DNA from: an uncultured Prevotellaceae bacterium
Lineage (GTDB): Bacteria; Bacteroidota; Bacteroidia; Bacteroidales; Bacteroidaceae
DNA: 64,000 bases
NCBI GenBank assembly: GCA_937891085.1
Contig: CALAEY010000039.1
Location: 6,352-70,351, forward strand
Reading direction: 5' to 3'
The notes under the pieces: model-generated
The model's input: the letters and a program-made list of their open reading frames with translations, nothing else
Databases searched by the model: none
Told to the model about the DNA's origin: nothing
Program-made: the position numbers and the translations under genes
Shown: positions 8,968 through 17,980 of the stretch, piece by piece
Layout of the letters: the number at the start of each line of letters is the position of its first letter
Numbering within the stretch: position 1 is the first letter of the stretch

Positions 8968-10176
8968 TTAGAAGATAAACATGGCTCCGAATACCAGACG
9001 ATGGTTGCTCACATCATAGGTGTCCTTCACTCTTCCCTTGTGGTCTGGCGTGCCATACCAAGCAGTTGTATAGTTGTATTCTACACCAAACTTCCATCCA
9101 GGAATGTTGTAGGTAAGTTCTGCAGAGGCAGTGGTCAGTTGGTCAACATTCGTACCCACGCCCACCAACTCAGAGACATTCTTTGTGGCACCCAGGTTCT
9201 TCAGATAGCCTAAGAAGGCTCCGCCACGCCATTTCTTGCCATACATGATGTTTAGCCAGCTATGTGAGATATGCAGAGGGGCATACTCCTTCTTTCCAGT
9301 ACGAGGATCGGTACTGGTCACACCATAACCTCCTAGTGTGTTGGCTTGGTTGAAGTTCTGGCTAAGGAAGGTCTTGGCAGCTATAGTCAACAGGTCTTTC
9401 TGATAACGTCCGTGCGCTTCCAGAGTCAGACCGTTCACGCGTTCGTCCGTCTTATAGCCCTCATCTGTCTTGATGCGTGGGGCAAGTGACATATAATGTA
9501 CAGCCACACCCAGCGTGGAGGTGGCATCGTGTACGTCGAAGCTAGCGAAGAGCTCTGGTAGCTTGCTGTTCCTGAGGTATTCACGGCTACGAGTGTTGCC
9601 TGGTCCCATAGAAGCCACCTGTGCCTGCCAAATCATCGCTGCACGGAATTTCACCGACTTATCCTGATACTGATAGTGAATCTGTGGCACACGTCCCAGT
9701 GGTTGATAAGGCGCACCAACATTCAGGTTCATCAATTCCGTGCTTACGGTATTGTTCAGCGGATGCCAAGTCTGGCCAGCCAGGAGGGTAGAACCACCGT
9801 TGGCTACCTGGAGGTATGCATGGCGCATGCGCACGATGCCCAGCGTAGTGCTGCTGCCACGGAAGTCGAACTCCACCTTGGCAGATGATTTCCAATCGCC
9901 CAGTGATGGCCCCGTCACATCCACGCCCAAGCGGGTGTGCATGTTGTAGAAGTTGAGGTTGCTCACTCCATTGATGTCATCACCAGCAGGATCCAGATAT
10001 TTCGCTTTAGGGAAGGAGAGCAAGGCTCCGTCCACACTCTCGTTGTTCTGACGACTATTGAAATAAATGTCGTTGCGCACCTGTCCGTAGAACTTATAAC
10101 TGAAGCCCTCTTTCTGCGCCATGAGTGGCAATGCAGATGCCACTGCCAATACAGTTGCTAAAAACTTCTTATTCAT
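8968..10176 (-). CDS. Outer-membrane beta-barrel (porin-like) protein, copy 2
   Basis: A 402-residue predicted outer-membrane barrel: signal peptide MNKKFLATVLAVASALPLMAQ, alternating amphipathic strands and a C-terminal Phe (FGAMFIF). The ATG at 10176 is chosen because an upstream in-frame extension is encoded only by the AT-rich intergenic repeat. It is clearly paralogous to the next gene upstream; both share FYGQVRND, NVGAPYQP-GRVPQI-YQY, SREYLRNS and SWLNIMYGKKWRGG. The DcaP/porin superfamily is possible, but no substrate can be named. The pair probably arose by tandem duplication. Confidence 0.75.
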   Translation of the reverse strand: MNKKFLATVLAVASALPLMAQKEGFSYKFYGQVRNDIYFNSRQNNESVDGALLSFPKAKYLDPAGDDINGVSNLNFYNMHTRLGVDVTGPSLGDWKSSAKVEFDFRGSSTTLGIVRMRHAYLQVANGGSTLLAGQTWHPLNNTVSTELMNLNVGAPYQPLGRVPQIHYQYQDKSVKFRAAMIWQAQVASMGPGNTRSREYLRNSKLPELFASFDVHDATSTLGVAVHYMSLAPRIKTDEGYKTDERVNGLTLEAHGRYQKDLLTIAAKTFLSQNFNQANTLGGYGVTSTDPRTGKKEYAPLHISHSWLNIMYGKKWRGGAFLGYLKNLGATKNVSELVGVGTNVDQLTTASAELTYNIPGWKFGVEYNYTTAWYGTPDHKGRVKDTYDVSNHRLVFGAMFIF

Positions 10177-10229
10177 AATATTATAATTCACAATTAATAA
10201 TTCACAATTCATAATTCACAATTTATAAT
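10177..10229. repeat. ~7-bp repeat run between porin paralogues
   Basis: Tandem phrases ATTCACA, ATTAATA, ATTCATA and ATTTATA. It creates a spurious N-terminal extension of the downstream gene. Confidence 0.75.
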
Positions 10230-11441
10230 TCAAAAAGAGTACATCACCGTAGCATACGGCCTATGATTGCCAATGCCATGCGTATGTTTCACCCGTCCTT
10301 TGGCATCGTTGGTGCCATAGAAAGCGCGAGTATAGCTATATTCAATGCCAATACGCCAGTTGGGTATATTGTAATTCAACATCAGCGAGAGCGTGAACAT
10401 CTGATCGATATTGGTTCCTGTACCTATCAAATCAGTGACCGCCTTGCTGGCACCAAAGTTTTTGATATAGCCTCCAAAGAATCCCCCTCGCCACTTACGT
10501 CCATACATGATGTTCAACCAGCTTTGCGACAGTCGGAGCGGTGCATATTTCTGCTCGCCAGTAATGGGGTTCTTTGAGGTCATGCCATAGCCGCCAAGGG
10601 TATTCGATTGGGTGAAGTTCTGATTCAGCATCGTTTTGCCAGCAATGGTGAATTTTCCATTCACATAGCGTCCATAAAGCTGCAAGTTCAGTCCGTTCAC
10701 ACGCTCGTTGACCTTATATCCCTCATCAGATACAATGCGTGGGCGGATAGAGGCAAAGTGGATCACGGTACCCAGCAACGTACCCTGCTGATTGTGTACC
10801 TCTCCCTTCAAGGCAATCTCAGGGATTCCGCTGTTGCGCAGATACTCACGACTCCTGCCATTAGGACCTACAGATCCTCCTTGGGCTTGCCAAAGTAGAG
10901 CTGCTGAGAGTTTCACGTGCGGATCGTCATACTGATATTTGATCTGAGGCACACGGCCTGTAGGCTGATAAGGCGCTCCTACATTCAGACTGACGGTCTC
11001 GTTATAGAGCGAATGGCCTAAATCATGTCCCAACTGGCCCACTGACAGCCAATTATACCCCCAACGGAATCTCATGACGGCATTACGCAGACGCAGTATG
11101 GCTCCAGAGCCATTGAGGGAACCGCGAAAGTCAATGTCTATCGTTCCACTGGTAGCAACCTTCCCAAAAGTAGGTCCCGTGATATTCACGCCTAAGTTGG
11201 TATGCATATTAAATAGGTTGGCAGAGTTAGAACGGTTTACGTCCTTGCCATCAGCGTCTATCTTCTTATCGAGGGGAAACAGCATCATAAATCCTTCCGA
11301 TGATTCCTGCGCCTGTCGATTCTGGTAGTAGAAATCATTGCGCACCTGTCCGTAGAAACGGAAAATGCTGCCTTGCTCTTGGGCGGAAAGCAGGGTTGAG
11401 GTCATCAGGAGTATCAAGGTCAGAAGGCGCATGTGCTTCAT
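10230..11441 (-). CDS. Outer-membrane beta-barrel (porin-like) protein, copy 1
   Basis: A 403-residue paralogue of the downstream gene, with a signal peptide ending near LLSAQ and a terminal aromatic residue (YATVMYSF). It shares the sequence blocks listed for copy 2 along its whole length, so duplication involved the complete gene. The two copies are separated by 53 bp of AT-rich ~7-bp repeats. It is divergent from the dicarboxylate carrier gene and has a promoter at 11474-11503. The function is unknown; the barrel character is inferred from the strand pattern and terminal Phe. Confidence 0.75.
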   Translation of the reverse strand: MKHMRLLTLILLMTSTLLSAQEQGSIFRFYGQVRNDFYYQNRQAQESSEGFMMLFPLDKKIDADGKDVNRSNSANLFNMHTNLGVNITGPTFGKVATSGTIDIDFRGSLNGSGAILRLRNAVMRFRWGYNWLSVGQLGHDLGHSLYNETVSLNVGAPYQPTGRVPQIKYQYDDPHVKLSAALLWQAQGGSVGPNGRSREYLRNSGIPEIALKGEVHNQQGTLLGTVIHFASIRPRIVSDEGYKVNERVNGLNLQLYGRYVNGKFTIAGKTMLNQNFTQSNTLGGYGMTSKNPITGEQKYAPLRLSQSWLNIMYGRKWRGGFFGGYIKNFGASKAVTDLIGTGTNIDQMFTLSLMLNYNIPNWRIGIEYSYTRAFYGTNDAKGRVKHTHGIGNHRPYATVMYSF

Positions 11442-11473
11442 CGTATCACGAATCTTAAGGTTTAAATCTGCTA

Positions 11474-11503
11474 CGAAGATAGGACTTTTTCACTGAAAAC
11501 AAA
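11474..11503 (-). promoter_or_regulatory. Promoter of the porin pair
   Basis: Minus strand: TTTG (11500-11503), 18 bases, TATCTTCG (11474-11481), one mismatch from TAnnTTTG. It lies about 33 bases before the gene start. Confidence 0.55.
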
Positions 11504-11583
11504 AAATACTTTGAAGAATCTTTGCCTTTTTTCCCAACTATGCTTAAATTTACACCCAAAATAACTTTAAATCTTAGAATACT

Positions 11584-12927
11584 ATGCTAATGATCATTCA
11601 GTTGCTAATCGTTTTATTAGCACTTTATGTTGGTTCTCGTTATGGTAGTTTGGCTCTTGGTGCCATTTCCGGCATTGGCCTTGCCATCTTAGTTTTCGGT
11701 TTTGGCCTAAAGCCTGGCACTCCTCCTACAGATGTGATTTATATCATCATCGCAGCAGTGACCTGCGCGGGTGTGATGCAAGCCTCTGGTGGTATGGATT
11801 GGTTGATCCAGATTGCTGAGCGCATGCTGCGTAAGCACCCAGATCGCATCACGTTCTATGCCCCGCTTACTACCTTTTTCCTTACTGTATTGGTGGGTAC
11901 TGGTCACGTGGTTTACACGCTGATGCCTATTATATGTGACATCGCCCTGAAGAAGGGCATTCGTCCAGAGCGCCCTTGTGGTGTGGCTTCCATCGCCTCA
12001 CAGGTAGGTATTACCTGTTCGCCTATTGCTGCTGCTGTGGTGGCATTCACCACGATTTCTGCTTCCAATGGCTTCAATGTCAGCATTCCGCAGGTGCTTA
12101 TGCTCACCATCCCTTCTTGTGTCATTGGCCTGATAGTGGCTTCTGCTTGCTCTTACAAGCGTGGCTTCGACCTCGATAAAGATCCTGAGTTCCAGAAGCG
12201 TCTCCAGAATCCTGAGACCTATCAGTATATGTATGGTAATTCTGCCACGACACTGGATAAGGAAATCTCCAAGGATTCTAAGCATGCCGTTTATATTTTC
12301 CTCGGTGCTCTCTGCGTCATCGTGTTCTTCGCTATCTTCCAGAACTTGCTGCCTCACTATCCAAAGGCTGATGGTACAACGGAAGCCCTGAAGATGAACC
12401 TCGTGATTCAGATTGTGATGATCTGTGCCGCAGCCTTGATGATTCTCTTCTGCAAGGCACAGCCTAAGAAGGCTGTTGCTGGAGCCGTTTGGCAGAGCGG
12501 TATGGTGGCTGTGGTGGCTATCTATGGCATCGCTTGGATGGCAGATACCTATTTCAGCAACTATATGACGGAGATGGAGGAGGCGCTTGGTAGCATCGTC
12601 GCGCAGTATAAGTGGTCCATTGCACTGGTATTCTTCGCTGTGTCTGTGCTTATCAACTCGCAGGGTGCAGTGGTGGTGGCCATGTTGCCATTGGCTTATT
12701 CATTGGGCATCCCAGGATGGGTGCTGCTGGGTGTGCTGCCAAGTGTCTATGGATACTTCTTCATTCCTAACTATCCATCTGATATTGCCACTGTGAACTT
12801 CGACCGTTCGGGCACTACAGTGATAGGAAAATACTTGCTCAACCATAGTTTCATGATGCCAGGTCTGGTGTGTGTGATCGTTTCTACTATCATCTGCTAC
12901 CTGCTTTCTATGGTGTTCTATGCATAA
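11584..12927 (+). CDS. dcuB: Anaerobic C4-dicarboxylate transporter, DcuA/DcuB family
   Basis: A 447-residue inner-membrane carrier with about 10-12 hydrophobic segments. Family blocks include LALYVGSRYGSLALG, ITFYAPLTTFFLTVLVGTGH and SIASQVGITCSPIAAA. DcuA/DcuB proteins exchange fumarate, malate or aspartate for succinate during fumarate respiration, which fits an anaerobic Bacteroidales metabolism. The symbol is by family; DcuA cannot be excluded. Its stop region overlaps the start of the GNAT gene by 8 bp. A weak -7 match (TAACTTTA) lies about 20 bases before the ATG. Confidence 0.9.
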   Translation: MLMIIQLLIVLLALYVGSRYGSLALGAISGIGLAILVFGFGLKPGTPPTDVIYIIIAAVTCAGVMQASGGMDWLIQIAERMLRKHPDRITFYAPLTTFFLTVLVGTGHVVYTLMPIICDIALKKGIRPERPCGVASIASQVGITCSPIAAAVVAFTTISASNGFNVSIPQVLMLTIPSCVIGLIVASACSYKRGFDLDKDPEFQKRLQNPETYQYMYGNSATTLDKEISKDSKHAVYIFLGALCVIVFFAIFQNLLPHYPKADGTTEALKMNLVIQIVMICAAALMILFCKAQPKKAVAGAVWQSGMVAVVAIYGIAWMADTYFSNYMTEMEEALGSIVAQYKWSIALVFFAVSVLINSQGAVVVAMLPLAYSLGIPGWVLLGVLPSVYGYFFIPNYPSDIATVNFDRSGTTVIGKYLLNHSFMMPGLVCVIVSTIICYLLSMVFYA

Positions 12928-13456
12928 AGGCTTCTTCAAAGGTGAAAGGGTAAGGCTCAGAGCCATGGAGCCACAGGATGTGGAGGTGCTCTATGAGATG
13001 GAGAATGATCCTGCATCCTGGGATGTGAGTAATTTCTCTGTGCCTTATTCTCATCATGTGCTAAGTGAGTATGTCGCACAGTCGCAAAGTGACATCTTTG
13101 CTGACCGTCAGCTGAGGCTGATGATTGTGCGGGGAGAGGACGGTGAGGCGGTGGGTACCATCGACCTCACCGATTTTTCTGCTTTCCATCGACGTGGAGA
13201 GGTGGGCATCGCTATCCGCGAAGCCTTTCAGGGCCAAGGCTATGCCAAGGAGGCTCTCCAGCTCCTTGCCGACTATGCCTTCCGCTTCCTGCGCCTCAAG
13301 CAGCTCAATGCCCATGTTGCCAAAGACAATGCCCAGAGCCTGGCCCTCTTCCAGAGCTGTGGTTTCGAGCAGTGTGGCATTCTGAAGGCTTGGTGGCGGG
13401 TAGAGGGAGAGTATAAAGATGTGGTGATTTTACAACGATTGAGAATTGAGGATTGA
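12920..13456 (+). CDS. GNAT-family N-acetyltransferase (RimJ/SpeG-like)
   Basis: A 178-residue acetyltransferase of the acetyltransf_3 type. The N-terminal part (GERVRLRAMEPQDVEVLYEMEND) is typical of RimJ/RimL/SpeG relatives, and the acetyl-CoA loop is QGQGYAKEAL. The acceptor is unknown; a protein N-terminus or a polyamine is possible. It overlaps the transporter gene by 8 bp. Its last codons (RLRIED and stop) are written by attgagaattgaggattga, a phrase of the dispersed ~7-bp repeat, so the native C-terminus may have been replaced. Confidence 0.88.
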   Translation: MHKGFFKGERVRLRAMEPQDVEVLYEMENDPASWDVSNFSVPYSHHVLSEYVAQSQSDIFADRQLRLMIVRGEDGEAVGTIDLTDFSAFHRRGEVGIAIREAFQGQGYAKEALQLLADYAFRFLRLKQLNAHVAKDNAQSLALFQSCGFEQCGILKAWWRVEGEYKDVVILQRLRIED

Positions 13457-13458
13457 GC

Positions 13459-14082
13459 ATGTACTTAGCATTATTCGACTTCGACGGTGTGGTGGTAGAT
13501 AGCGAAACACAATACGCTATCTTCTGGGGCCAGATAGGGGAGGAGTTCTTCGGAAATCCCGACTTTGCCATGCAGATCAAGGGACAGACGCTGGATCATA
13601 TACTGGGGAGCAACTTCAGCACCCCTGATGCAGAGCGCATTGTGCAGCGCCTGAATGACTTCGAGGGCTCTATGCACTACGACTATATCCCTGGCTTCCT
13701 GCCTTTTTTTGAAGACCTGAAGCGCCACGATGTGAAGACGGCTGTGGTTACCTCTTCCAACAATCTGAAGATGGAGGCAGCTTTCCGTTACCATCCTGCC
13801 TTGCAGACCATGTTCGATCACATTCTCACAGCAGAGATGTTCACGCGCTCCAAACCTGCGCCCGATTGTTACCTACTGGGTATGAGGCTCTTTGGGTGCG
13901 AAGCTGCTGAAACCTATGTCTTTGAAGATTCTCTCAATGGTCTGCGTTCTGCACAGGCTTCTGGAGCGCATGTGGTAGGTCTTTCCACCACTTTTCCTGC
14001 CAGTGAGGTGGTGCCTTACGCAAACGTTGTCATTCCTAATTTCTGCGAGTTTTCCTATGAAAAGATGCTGCAAGTGAAATAA
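13459..14082 (+). CDS. HAD-family phosphatase (beta-phosphoglucomutase-like)
   Basis: A 207-residue HAD hydrolase with all four motifs: nucleophile motif DFDGVVVDSE near the N-terminus, VVTSSN (motif II), the Lys of SKPAPDCYLLG (motif III) and FEDSLNGLRSA (motif IV). A helical cap between motifs I and II (C1 type) suggests a sugar-phosphate or pyridoxal-phosphate-sized substrate. The ATG at 13459 is preferred to an in-frame TTG at 13453 and leaves 2 bp after the GNAT stop. It probably belongs to the dcu-GNAT transcription unit. Confidence 0.9.
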   Translation: MYLALFDFDGVVVDSETQYAIFWGQIGEEFFGNPDFAMQIKGQTLDHILGSNFSTPDAERIVQRLNDFEGSMHYDYIPGFLPFFEDLKRHDVKTAVVTSSNNLKMEAAFRYHPALQTMFDHILTAEMFTRSKPAPDCYLLGMRLFGCEAAETYVFEDSLNGLRSAQASGAHVVGLSTTFPASEVVPYANVVIPNFCEFSYEKMLQVK

Positions 14083-14119
14083 AAGCATTATCTTTGCGGC
14101 CTGTTTTTGTAGGATTAGT

Positions 14120-15103
14120 ATGAAACATTCAGTAAACAATATATCTTCCTCCAGCTTTTGTCGCATTTGCTTGGCGGCTCTGTTTTTGCATGCAGGGCTG
14201 TTCATGCTGATACCCTTGCTGCCTATGCTCCTGTCATGGCAGTTGGGCATCGCGCAGGAAGAAACGGCTCCGCTCTACCTATATATATTGGTGGGATTGC
14301 TGGCTGTGGGACCGCTTCATGCGTGGTTGGCAGATGCCTACAAGCGTAAGTATGTGGCTGTATTGGCTACGTTGGGCTTGATGGGTAGTTTCCTTGGCAT
14401 GCTTTGGATAGAAAGCTTGGTGACCTTATGGGCTTTGGGCTCCTTCTGTGGAGCCTTCTATGGCATGGCTATCAGTGCCTTGATCACCATTTCCATAGAC
14501 ATTGTCAATTCTGGACAGCGCACAGCTGCCAATAAGGCGTTGGCTTACGTCCTCTGCATAGGGGCATTCTTGGGTGTGGCTGTTGGCGGAGTTTCTTCGC
14601 TTCTGGTCTATGGCAGTGATGCATGGCTGCCCTATGTGGCAGCTTCCTGTCTGATGCTCAGTGCCTTGCTGTCGCAATCGGTCTATGTGGCCTTTCGTGC
14701 GCCTATTGGCGTGTCCGTCTTCGGGCTCGATCGTTTTTTCCTGCCACGCACATGGTTGCCAACCTTAGTCATGCTCTTTATTGGCTTGATTCCTGGGCTT
14801 TATCTCCCTTGGGTAGCCAGCAGTCAGATTTTGTTCCCATTGCTGAGCATCCTCCTTTTGGCATTGCTTGTTCACCCTGCCATCACGATCTATGTGAAGC
14901 TCGCTGAGCATTGCCAGCGTGCCACTTCCGTCAGTTCCTGTCTTCTGGGAGTGCTGATGGGAATTTTGCTTGGTGCTTGCCTATCTACCACTTATCTATG
15001 CATGGAGTGTACCCATGCCATGGCCGCTATGGCTTTAGGAGCAGCATTGATTTGCCTCCCCTTTGCCTATCGCTACTATCTGAAGCATAAAGTGAGGGAA
15101 TAA
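14120..15103 (+). CDS. MFS-type membrane protein, short
   Basis: A 327-residue polytopic protein with about 10 hydrophobic segments. The loop after segment 2 (LADAYKRKYV) matches the MFS A-motif (GxLaDrxgRk), so a major facilitator ancestry is likely. It is shorter than the usual 390-420 residues, so one or two helices may be missing, although no frameshift is visible. It follows the HAD gene by 37 bp. The substrate is unknown. Confidence 0.75.
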   Translation: MKHSVNNISSSSFCRICLAALFLHAGLFMLIPLLPMLLSWQLGIAQEETAPLYLYILVGLLAVGPLHAWLADAYKRKYVAVLATLGLMGSFLGMLWIESLVTLWALGSFCGAFYGMAISALITISIDIVNSGQRTAANKALAYVLCIGAFLGVAVGGVSSLLVYGSDAWLPYVAASCLMLSALLSQSVYVAFRAPIGVSVFGLDRFFLPRTWLPTLVMLFIGLIPGLYLPWVASSQILFPLLSILLLALLVHPAITIYVKLAEHCQRATSVSSCLLGVLMGILLGACLSTTYLCMECTHAMAAMALGAALICLPFAYRYYLKHKVRE

Positions 15104-15121
15104 TATGCCCAAAGCTGTGAG

Positions 15122-15166
15122 CAAAAATGCCCACAGTTATGAACATGTGGTAAAGTCATACGCTTG
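15122..15166. repeat. Dispersed intergenic repeat, copy 1
   Basis: Contains caaaaatgcccacagtt followed by aaagtcatacgcttg. Both phrases recur, in the same order, at 29624-29755. CTGTG (upstream) and CACAG can pair. It lies between the convergent MFS and dgkA genes. Confidence 0.6.
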
Positions 15167-15179
15167 ATTTGTTTTCCCC

Positions 15180-15539
15180 TTAGAAAATATACGGTATGAA
15201 AATGATCAGTCCTACGGCTGCAGCGGCGATGGCTGTGACGAGCACGGCACCTGCTGCGATGTCCTTTACCTTGCCAGCCAACTCGCTATAATCGGGGTGG
15301 GCGAGGTCTGTGAGGCGTTCGATGGCACTGTTGAAAAGCTCGGCACCAATGACCAAGCCAAAGCAGAGGATTACGGCCACCCATTCCATGCGGGTGATGC
15401 CAAAGTAGAAGCCTGCGATGATGACCAGCACCATCACCAGCAGATGAAAGTCCAGATTCTGCTCCCGTCCTACACAGGCGCAAATGCCTTTCCAAGCGTA
15501 CTTGAAGCTCCTCAGTTGTTTTTTATAATCGTACTTCAT
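15180..15539 (-). CDS. dgkA: Diacylglycerol/undecaprenol kinase family protein
   Basis: A 119-residue integral membrane kinase of the DgkA type: an N-terminal amphipathic helix (SFKYAWKGI), then three membrane helices. The catalytic signature is GAELFNSAIERLTDL, matching the family ExxNSAIE, and a GKVKDIAAGAVL segment follows. It phosphorylates diacylglycerol or undecaprenol in the cytoplasmic membrane. It lies downstream of and co-oriented with the RelA-type gene, separated by a composite repeat element, so co-transcription is possible. Confidence 0.93.
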   Translation of the reverse strand: MKYDYKKQLRSFKYAWKGICACVGREQNLDFHLLVMVLVIIAGFYFGITRMEWVAVILCFGLVIGAELFNSAIERLTDLAHPDYSELAGKVKDIAAGAVLVTAIAAAAVGLIIFIPYIF

Positions 15540-15548
15540 GTCTTTATC

Positions 15549-15660
15549 TATTGAGCATTGAGCATTGAGAATTCACAATTCACAATTCACAATTGACAAT
15601 TAGCCATCCGGATGAAAATGGCGAAGCCATAATTCTCAATTTTCAATTTTCAATTTTATA
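15549..15660. repeat. Composite repeat element, copy 1
   Basis: Forward ~7-bp repeats (attgagc, attgaga, attcaca) lead to CCATCCGGATG (15604-15614), then GGCGAAGCC (15620-15628), then inverted repeats (tctcaat, tttcaat). The same order is seen at 33833-33967. The whole can fold as a hairpin with repeat arms and a conserved core. Confidence 0.75.
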
Positions 15661-17877
15661 TCAGTTTCTCGCCACTTGTTTCACTCCCTTCACTGTGCGC
15701 AGCTTTTTGATGAGCGCATCTAGCTTAGACGTATCGCTCACCAAGACGGTGAGGGTGCCAGAGAACAATCCGTCGTGCACATCGATGTTTACGCTGCGCA
15801 GCAAGATGCCCTCCTCCTTATTGATCACACTCGTGATGTTTGTCACGATGCCAATGTCATCATTGCCTACCACACGCAGGTTGATAGGATAGTTCTTTCC
15901 AATCGACTTACCAGCCCAACGCGCTTTCACGATGCGATAGCCAAAACGCTCACGCATGTCCTTCGCATTAGGGCAGTCGGTGCGATGTATCTTGATGCCA
16001 TTCATCACAGATACGAAGCCGAAGATGTCGTCCCCATAGATAGGGTTGCAGCACTTCGCCAGCTGGAACTTCAGGCCCTTCACGTTCTGGTCTATCACCA
16101 GCACATCATCATTGGGCTCCTTGCCATTATCAGCATTCAGATTCTGCAAGCTGAACTCTTCCGCACTGTGCGTAGTAGCCTCTGGCTCCAGCACCCTGCG
16201 CTGCTGCTCCACATACTGGTCGATGATTTGGTTCACATCCAGCGTACCATTGGCGATGCTTTGATAGAAATCCGTGATGATCTTGTAGCCCATGCGCTTG
16301 ATAAGCTGCATCATGATGCTCTCATCCCATTCTATCTTGCGGTTCTTCATCTTGCGCTCCAGCTCCTCCTTCGCCAGCGTATGCTGTCGTGCAGCCATCT
16401 CCTTCAGTGCCTGCTTGATCTTCACACGTGCCTTGCTGGTCACCACATAGTTGAGCCATCCCTGCTTAGGCGTCTGGGTGCTCTGCGTCATGATCTCCAC
16501 CTGGTCGCCGCTATGCAGCACCTGCTTGATGGGTACATTCTTGCCATTCACCTTTGCCCCTATACAACTACATCCCAACTTGGTGTGAATCAGGAAGGCA
16601 AAGTCGAGCACAGAAGCCCCCTTGGGGAGTTTGTAGAGATCGCCCTTTGGCGTGAAGACAAACACCTCATCCTCATAGAGATCCATCTTGAACTGATCCA
16701 TCACCTCCATATCGCTGCTGTCGGCCGTTTCGAGGGCCTCACGTACGGAAGTCAGCCAAGTATCCAAGCCCGTCTCCTGCTTGATGCCCTTGTAGCGCCA
16801 ATGGGCAGCAAGACCGCGCTCTGCGATGGCATCCATGCGCTCTGTGCGTATCTGCACTTCCACCCACTTGCCCTGAGGGCCCATCACTGTGATGTGCAGA
16901 CTTTCGTAGCCATTGCTTTTAGGCACGGAAAGCCAGTCGCGCAGGCGGTTAGGATTGGGTTGGTACATATCCGTCACGATGCTATACACCTGCCAGCACT
17001 CCTGCTTCTCCTTCTCGTACTCAGAATCCAGAATCACACGGATGGCGAAGAGGTCGTACACACCCTCAAACGGGCACTTCTGCTTCTTCATCTTCTGATA
17101 GATAGAGTGGATGCTCTTGGTGCGCCCCTTGATGTGGAACTTCAGCCCTGCAGCTTCCAACTTCTGCTTCAGCGGCTCTATGAAAGCATCGATGTAGGCA
17201 TCACGGCTTTTCTTGGTCTCATTGAGCTTGTCCTTGATGTGGTAGTACATGTCATGTTCCGTGTACTTCAGACTCAGGTCCTCCAGTTCCGACTTCAACA
17301 TGTAGAGGCCCAACTTATGCGCCAATGGGGCATAGAGGTAGGAGGCTTCGCTGGAAACCTGCATACGTGCCTCCACATTCTCCGTATCGCGAATCTGGCG
17401 CATGATGTTCACACGATCTGCTATCATGATGAGAATCACGCGCATATCTTCTGCAAACGTCAGCAGCAACTTCTTGAAGTTCTCGCTCTCGATGGTCGGA
17501 CTCTTGGTATAAAGTTCCTGCACACGAATCAATCCATGAACGATGCGTGCTACATCCACTCCATAGTCGCGCTCCACCTCCTCCAGAGGCAGATCGCCGA
17601 AGCGTACAGAGTCGTTGAGCATCACAGCCAGCACGGATGCACGCTTCATACCCATCTCCTGTATCAGGATGATGGCCGTCTGTGTGTCTTTTATGATGGG
17701 ATTCTGCCCGAAGATGTCGCGTTGCACTTTTCCGCTCTGTGCTGTCTCACGCAGTTGCTCCTTCAGCTTTTGGTAGTCGGATGGCAGAAAAGTATCGCTC
17801 GTAGCCCGCAGAAATTTGCGGTAAATGCCGAAAAACTGCTTGCGCTCTTCAGGGGTGAATAATGTCTTATTTTCCAT
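15661..17877 (-). CDS. relA: RelA/SpoT-family (p)ppGpp synthetase with degenerate hydrolase domain
   Basis: A 738-residue long RSH protein. The N-terminal HD-type hydrolase region lacks its metal ligands: the HD doublet is Asn-Asp (MLNDSV, residues 88-89) and the HPxxVA histidine is replaced (KDTQTAI). It therefore should not hydrolyse ppGpp. The synthetase domain is intact (GRTKSIHSIYQK, YDLFAIRVI, PKSNGYESLH, EVQIRTERMDAIAERGLAAHW). A TGS domain (VFVFTPKGDLYKLPKGASVLDFA) and a C-terminal ACT domain follow. The loop RLRD resembles the basic RxKD type rather than the EFDD of enterobacterial RelA. Probably a dedicated alarmone synthetase. Confidence 0.9.
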   Translation of the reverse strand: MENKTLFTPEERKQFFGIYRKFLRATSDTFLPSDYQKLKEQLRETAQSGKVQRDIFGQNPIIKDTQTAIILIQEMGMKRASVLAVMLNDSVRFGDLPLEEVERDYGVDVARIVHGLIRVQELYTKSPTIESENFKKLLLTFAEDMRVILIMIADRVNIMRQIRDTENVEARMQVSSEASYLYAPLAHKLGLYMLKSELEDLSLKYTEHDMYYHIKDKLNETKKSRDAYIDAFIEPLKQKLEAAGLKFHIKGRTKSIHSIYQKMKKQKCPFEGVYDLFAIRVILDSEYEKEKQECWQVYSIVTDMYQPNPNRLRDWLSVPKSNGYESLHITVMGPQGKWVEVQIRTERMDAIAERGLAAHWRYKGIKQETGLDTWLTSVREALETADSSDMEVMDQFKMDLYEDEVFVFTPKGDLYKLPKGASVLDFAFLIHTKLGCSCIGAKVNGKNVPIKQVLHSGDQVEIMTQSTQTPKQGWLNYVVTSKARVKIKQALKEMAARQHTLAKEELERKMKNRKIEWDESIMMQLIKRMGYKIITDFYQSIANGTLDVNQIIDQYVEQQRRVLEPEATTHSAEEFSLQNLNADNGKEPNDDVLVIDQNVKGLKFQLAKCCNPIYGDDIFGFVSVMNGIKIHRTDCPNAKDMRERFGYRIVKARWAGKSIGKNYPINLRVVGNDDIGIVTNITSVINKEEGILLRSVNIDVHDGLFSGTLTVLVSDTSKLDALIKKLRTVKGVKQVARN

Positions 17878-17922
17878 GTCAAAAAAAATATCGATGTAAA
17901 ATTACGTTTTTCTTTTGGTTTT

Positions 17923-17955
17923 CTTGATGCGTATAACAATTTTTTTGTACTTTTG
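17923..17955 (+). promoter_or_regulatory. Promoter of the DUF4301-purT-metY-cob run
   Basis: CTTG (17923-17926), 21 bases, TACTTTTG (17948-17955; TAnnTTTG match). It lies 25 bases before the DUF4301 ATG. Confidence 0.6.
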
Positions 17956-17980
17956 GTAAAAATAATCAAAACACTAAGTT

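Noticed and set aside
10177..10212. Upstream in-frame extension of the second porin-like gene
   Set aside because: The extension is encoded only by AT-rich intergenic repeats; the signal peptide starts at 10176.
15775..17862. A 695-codon open frame on the plus strand opposite the RelA-type gene
   Set aside because: It is a shadow of the RelA-type coding sequence; composition is His/Leu/Gln-rich and no family motif is visible.
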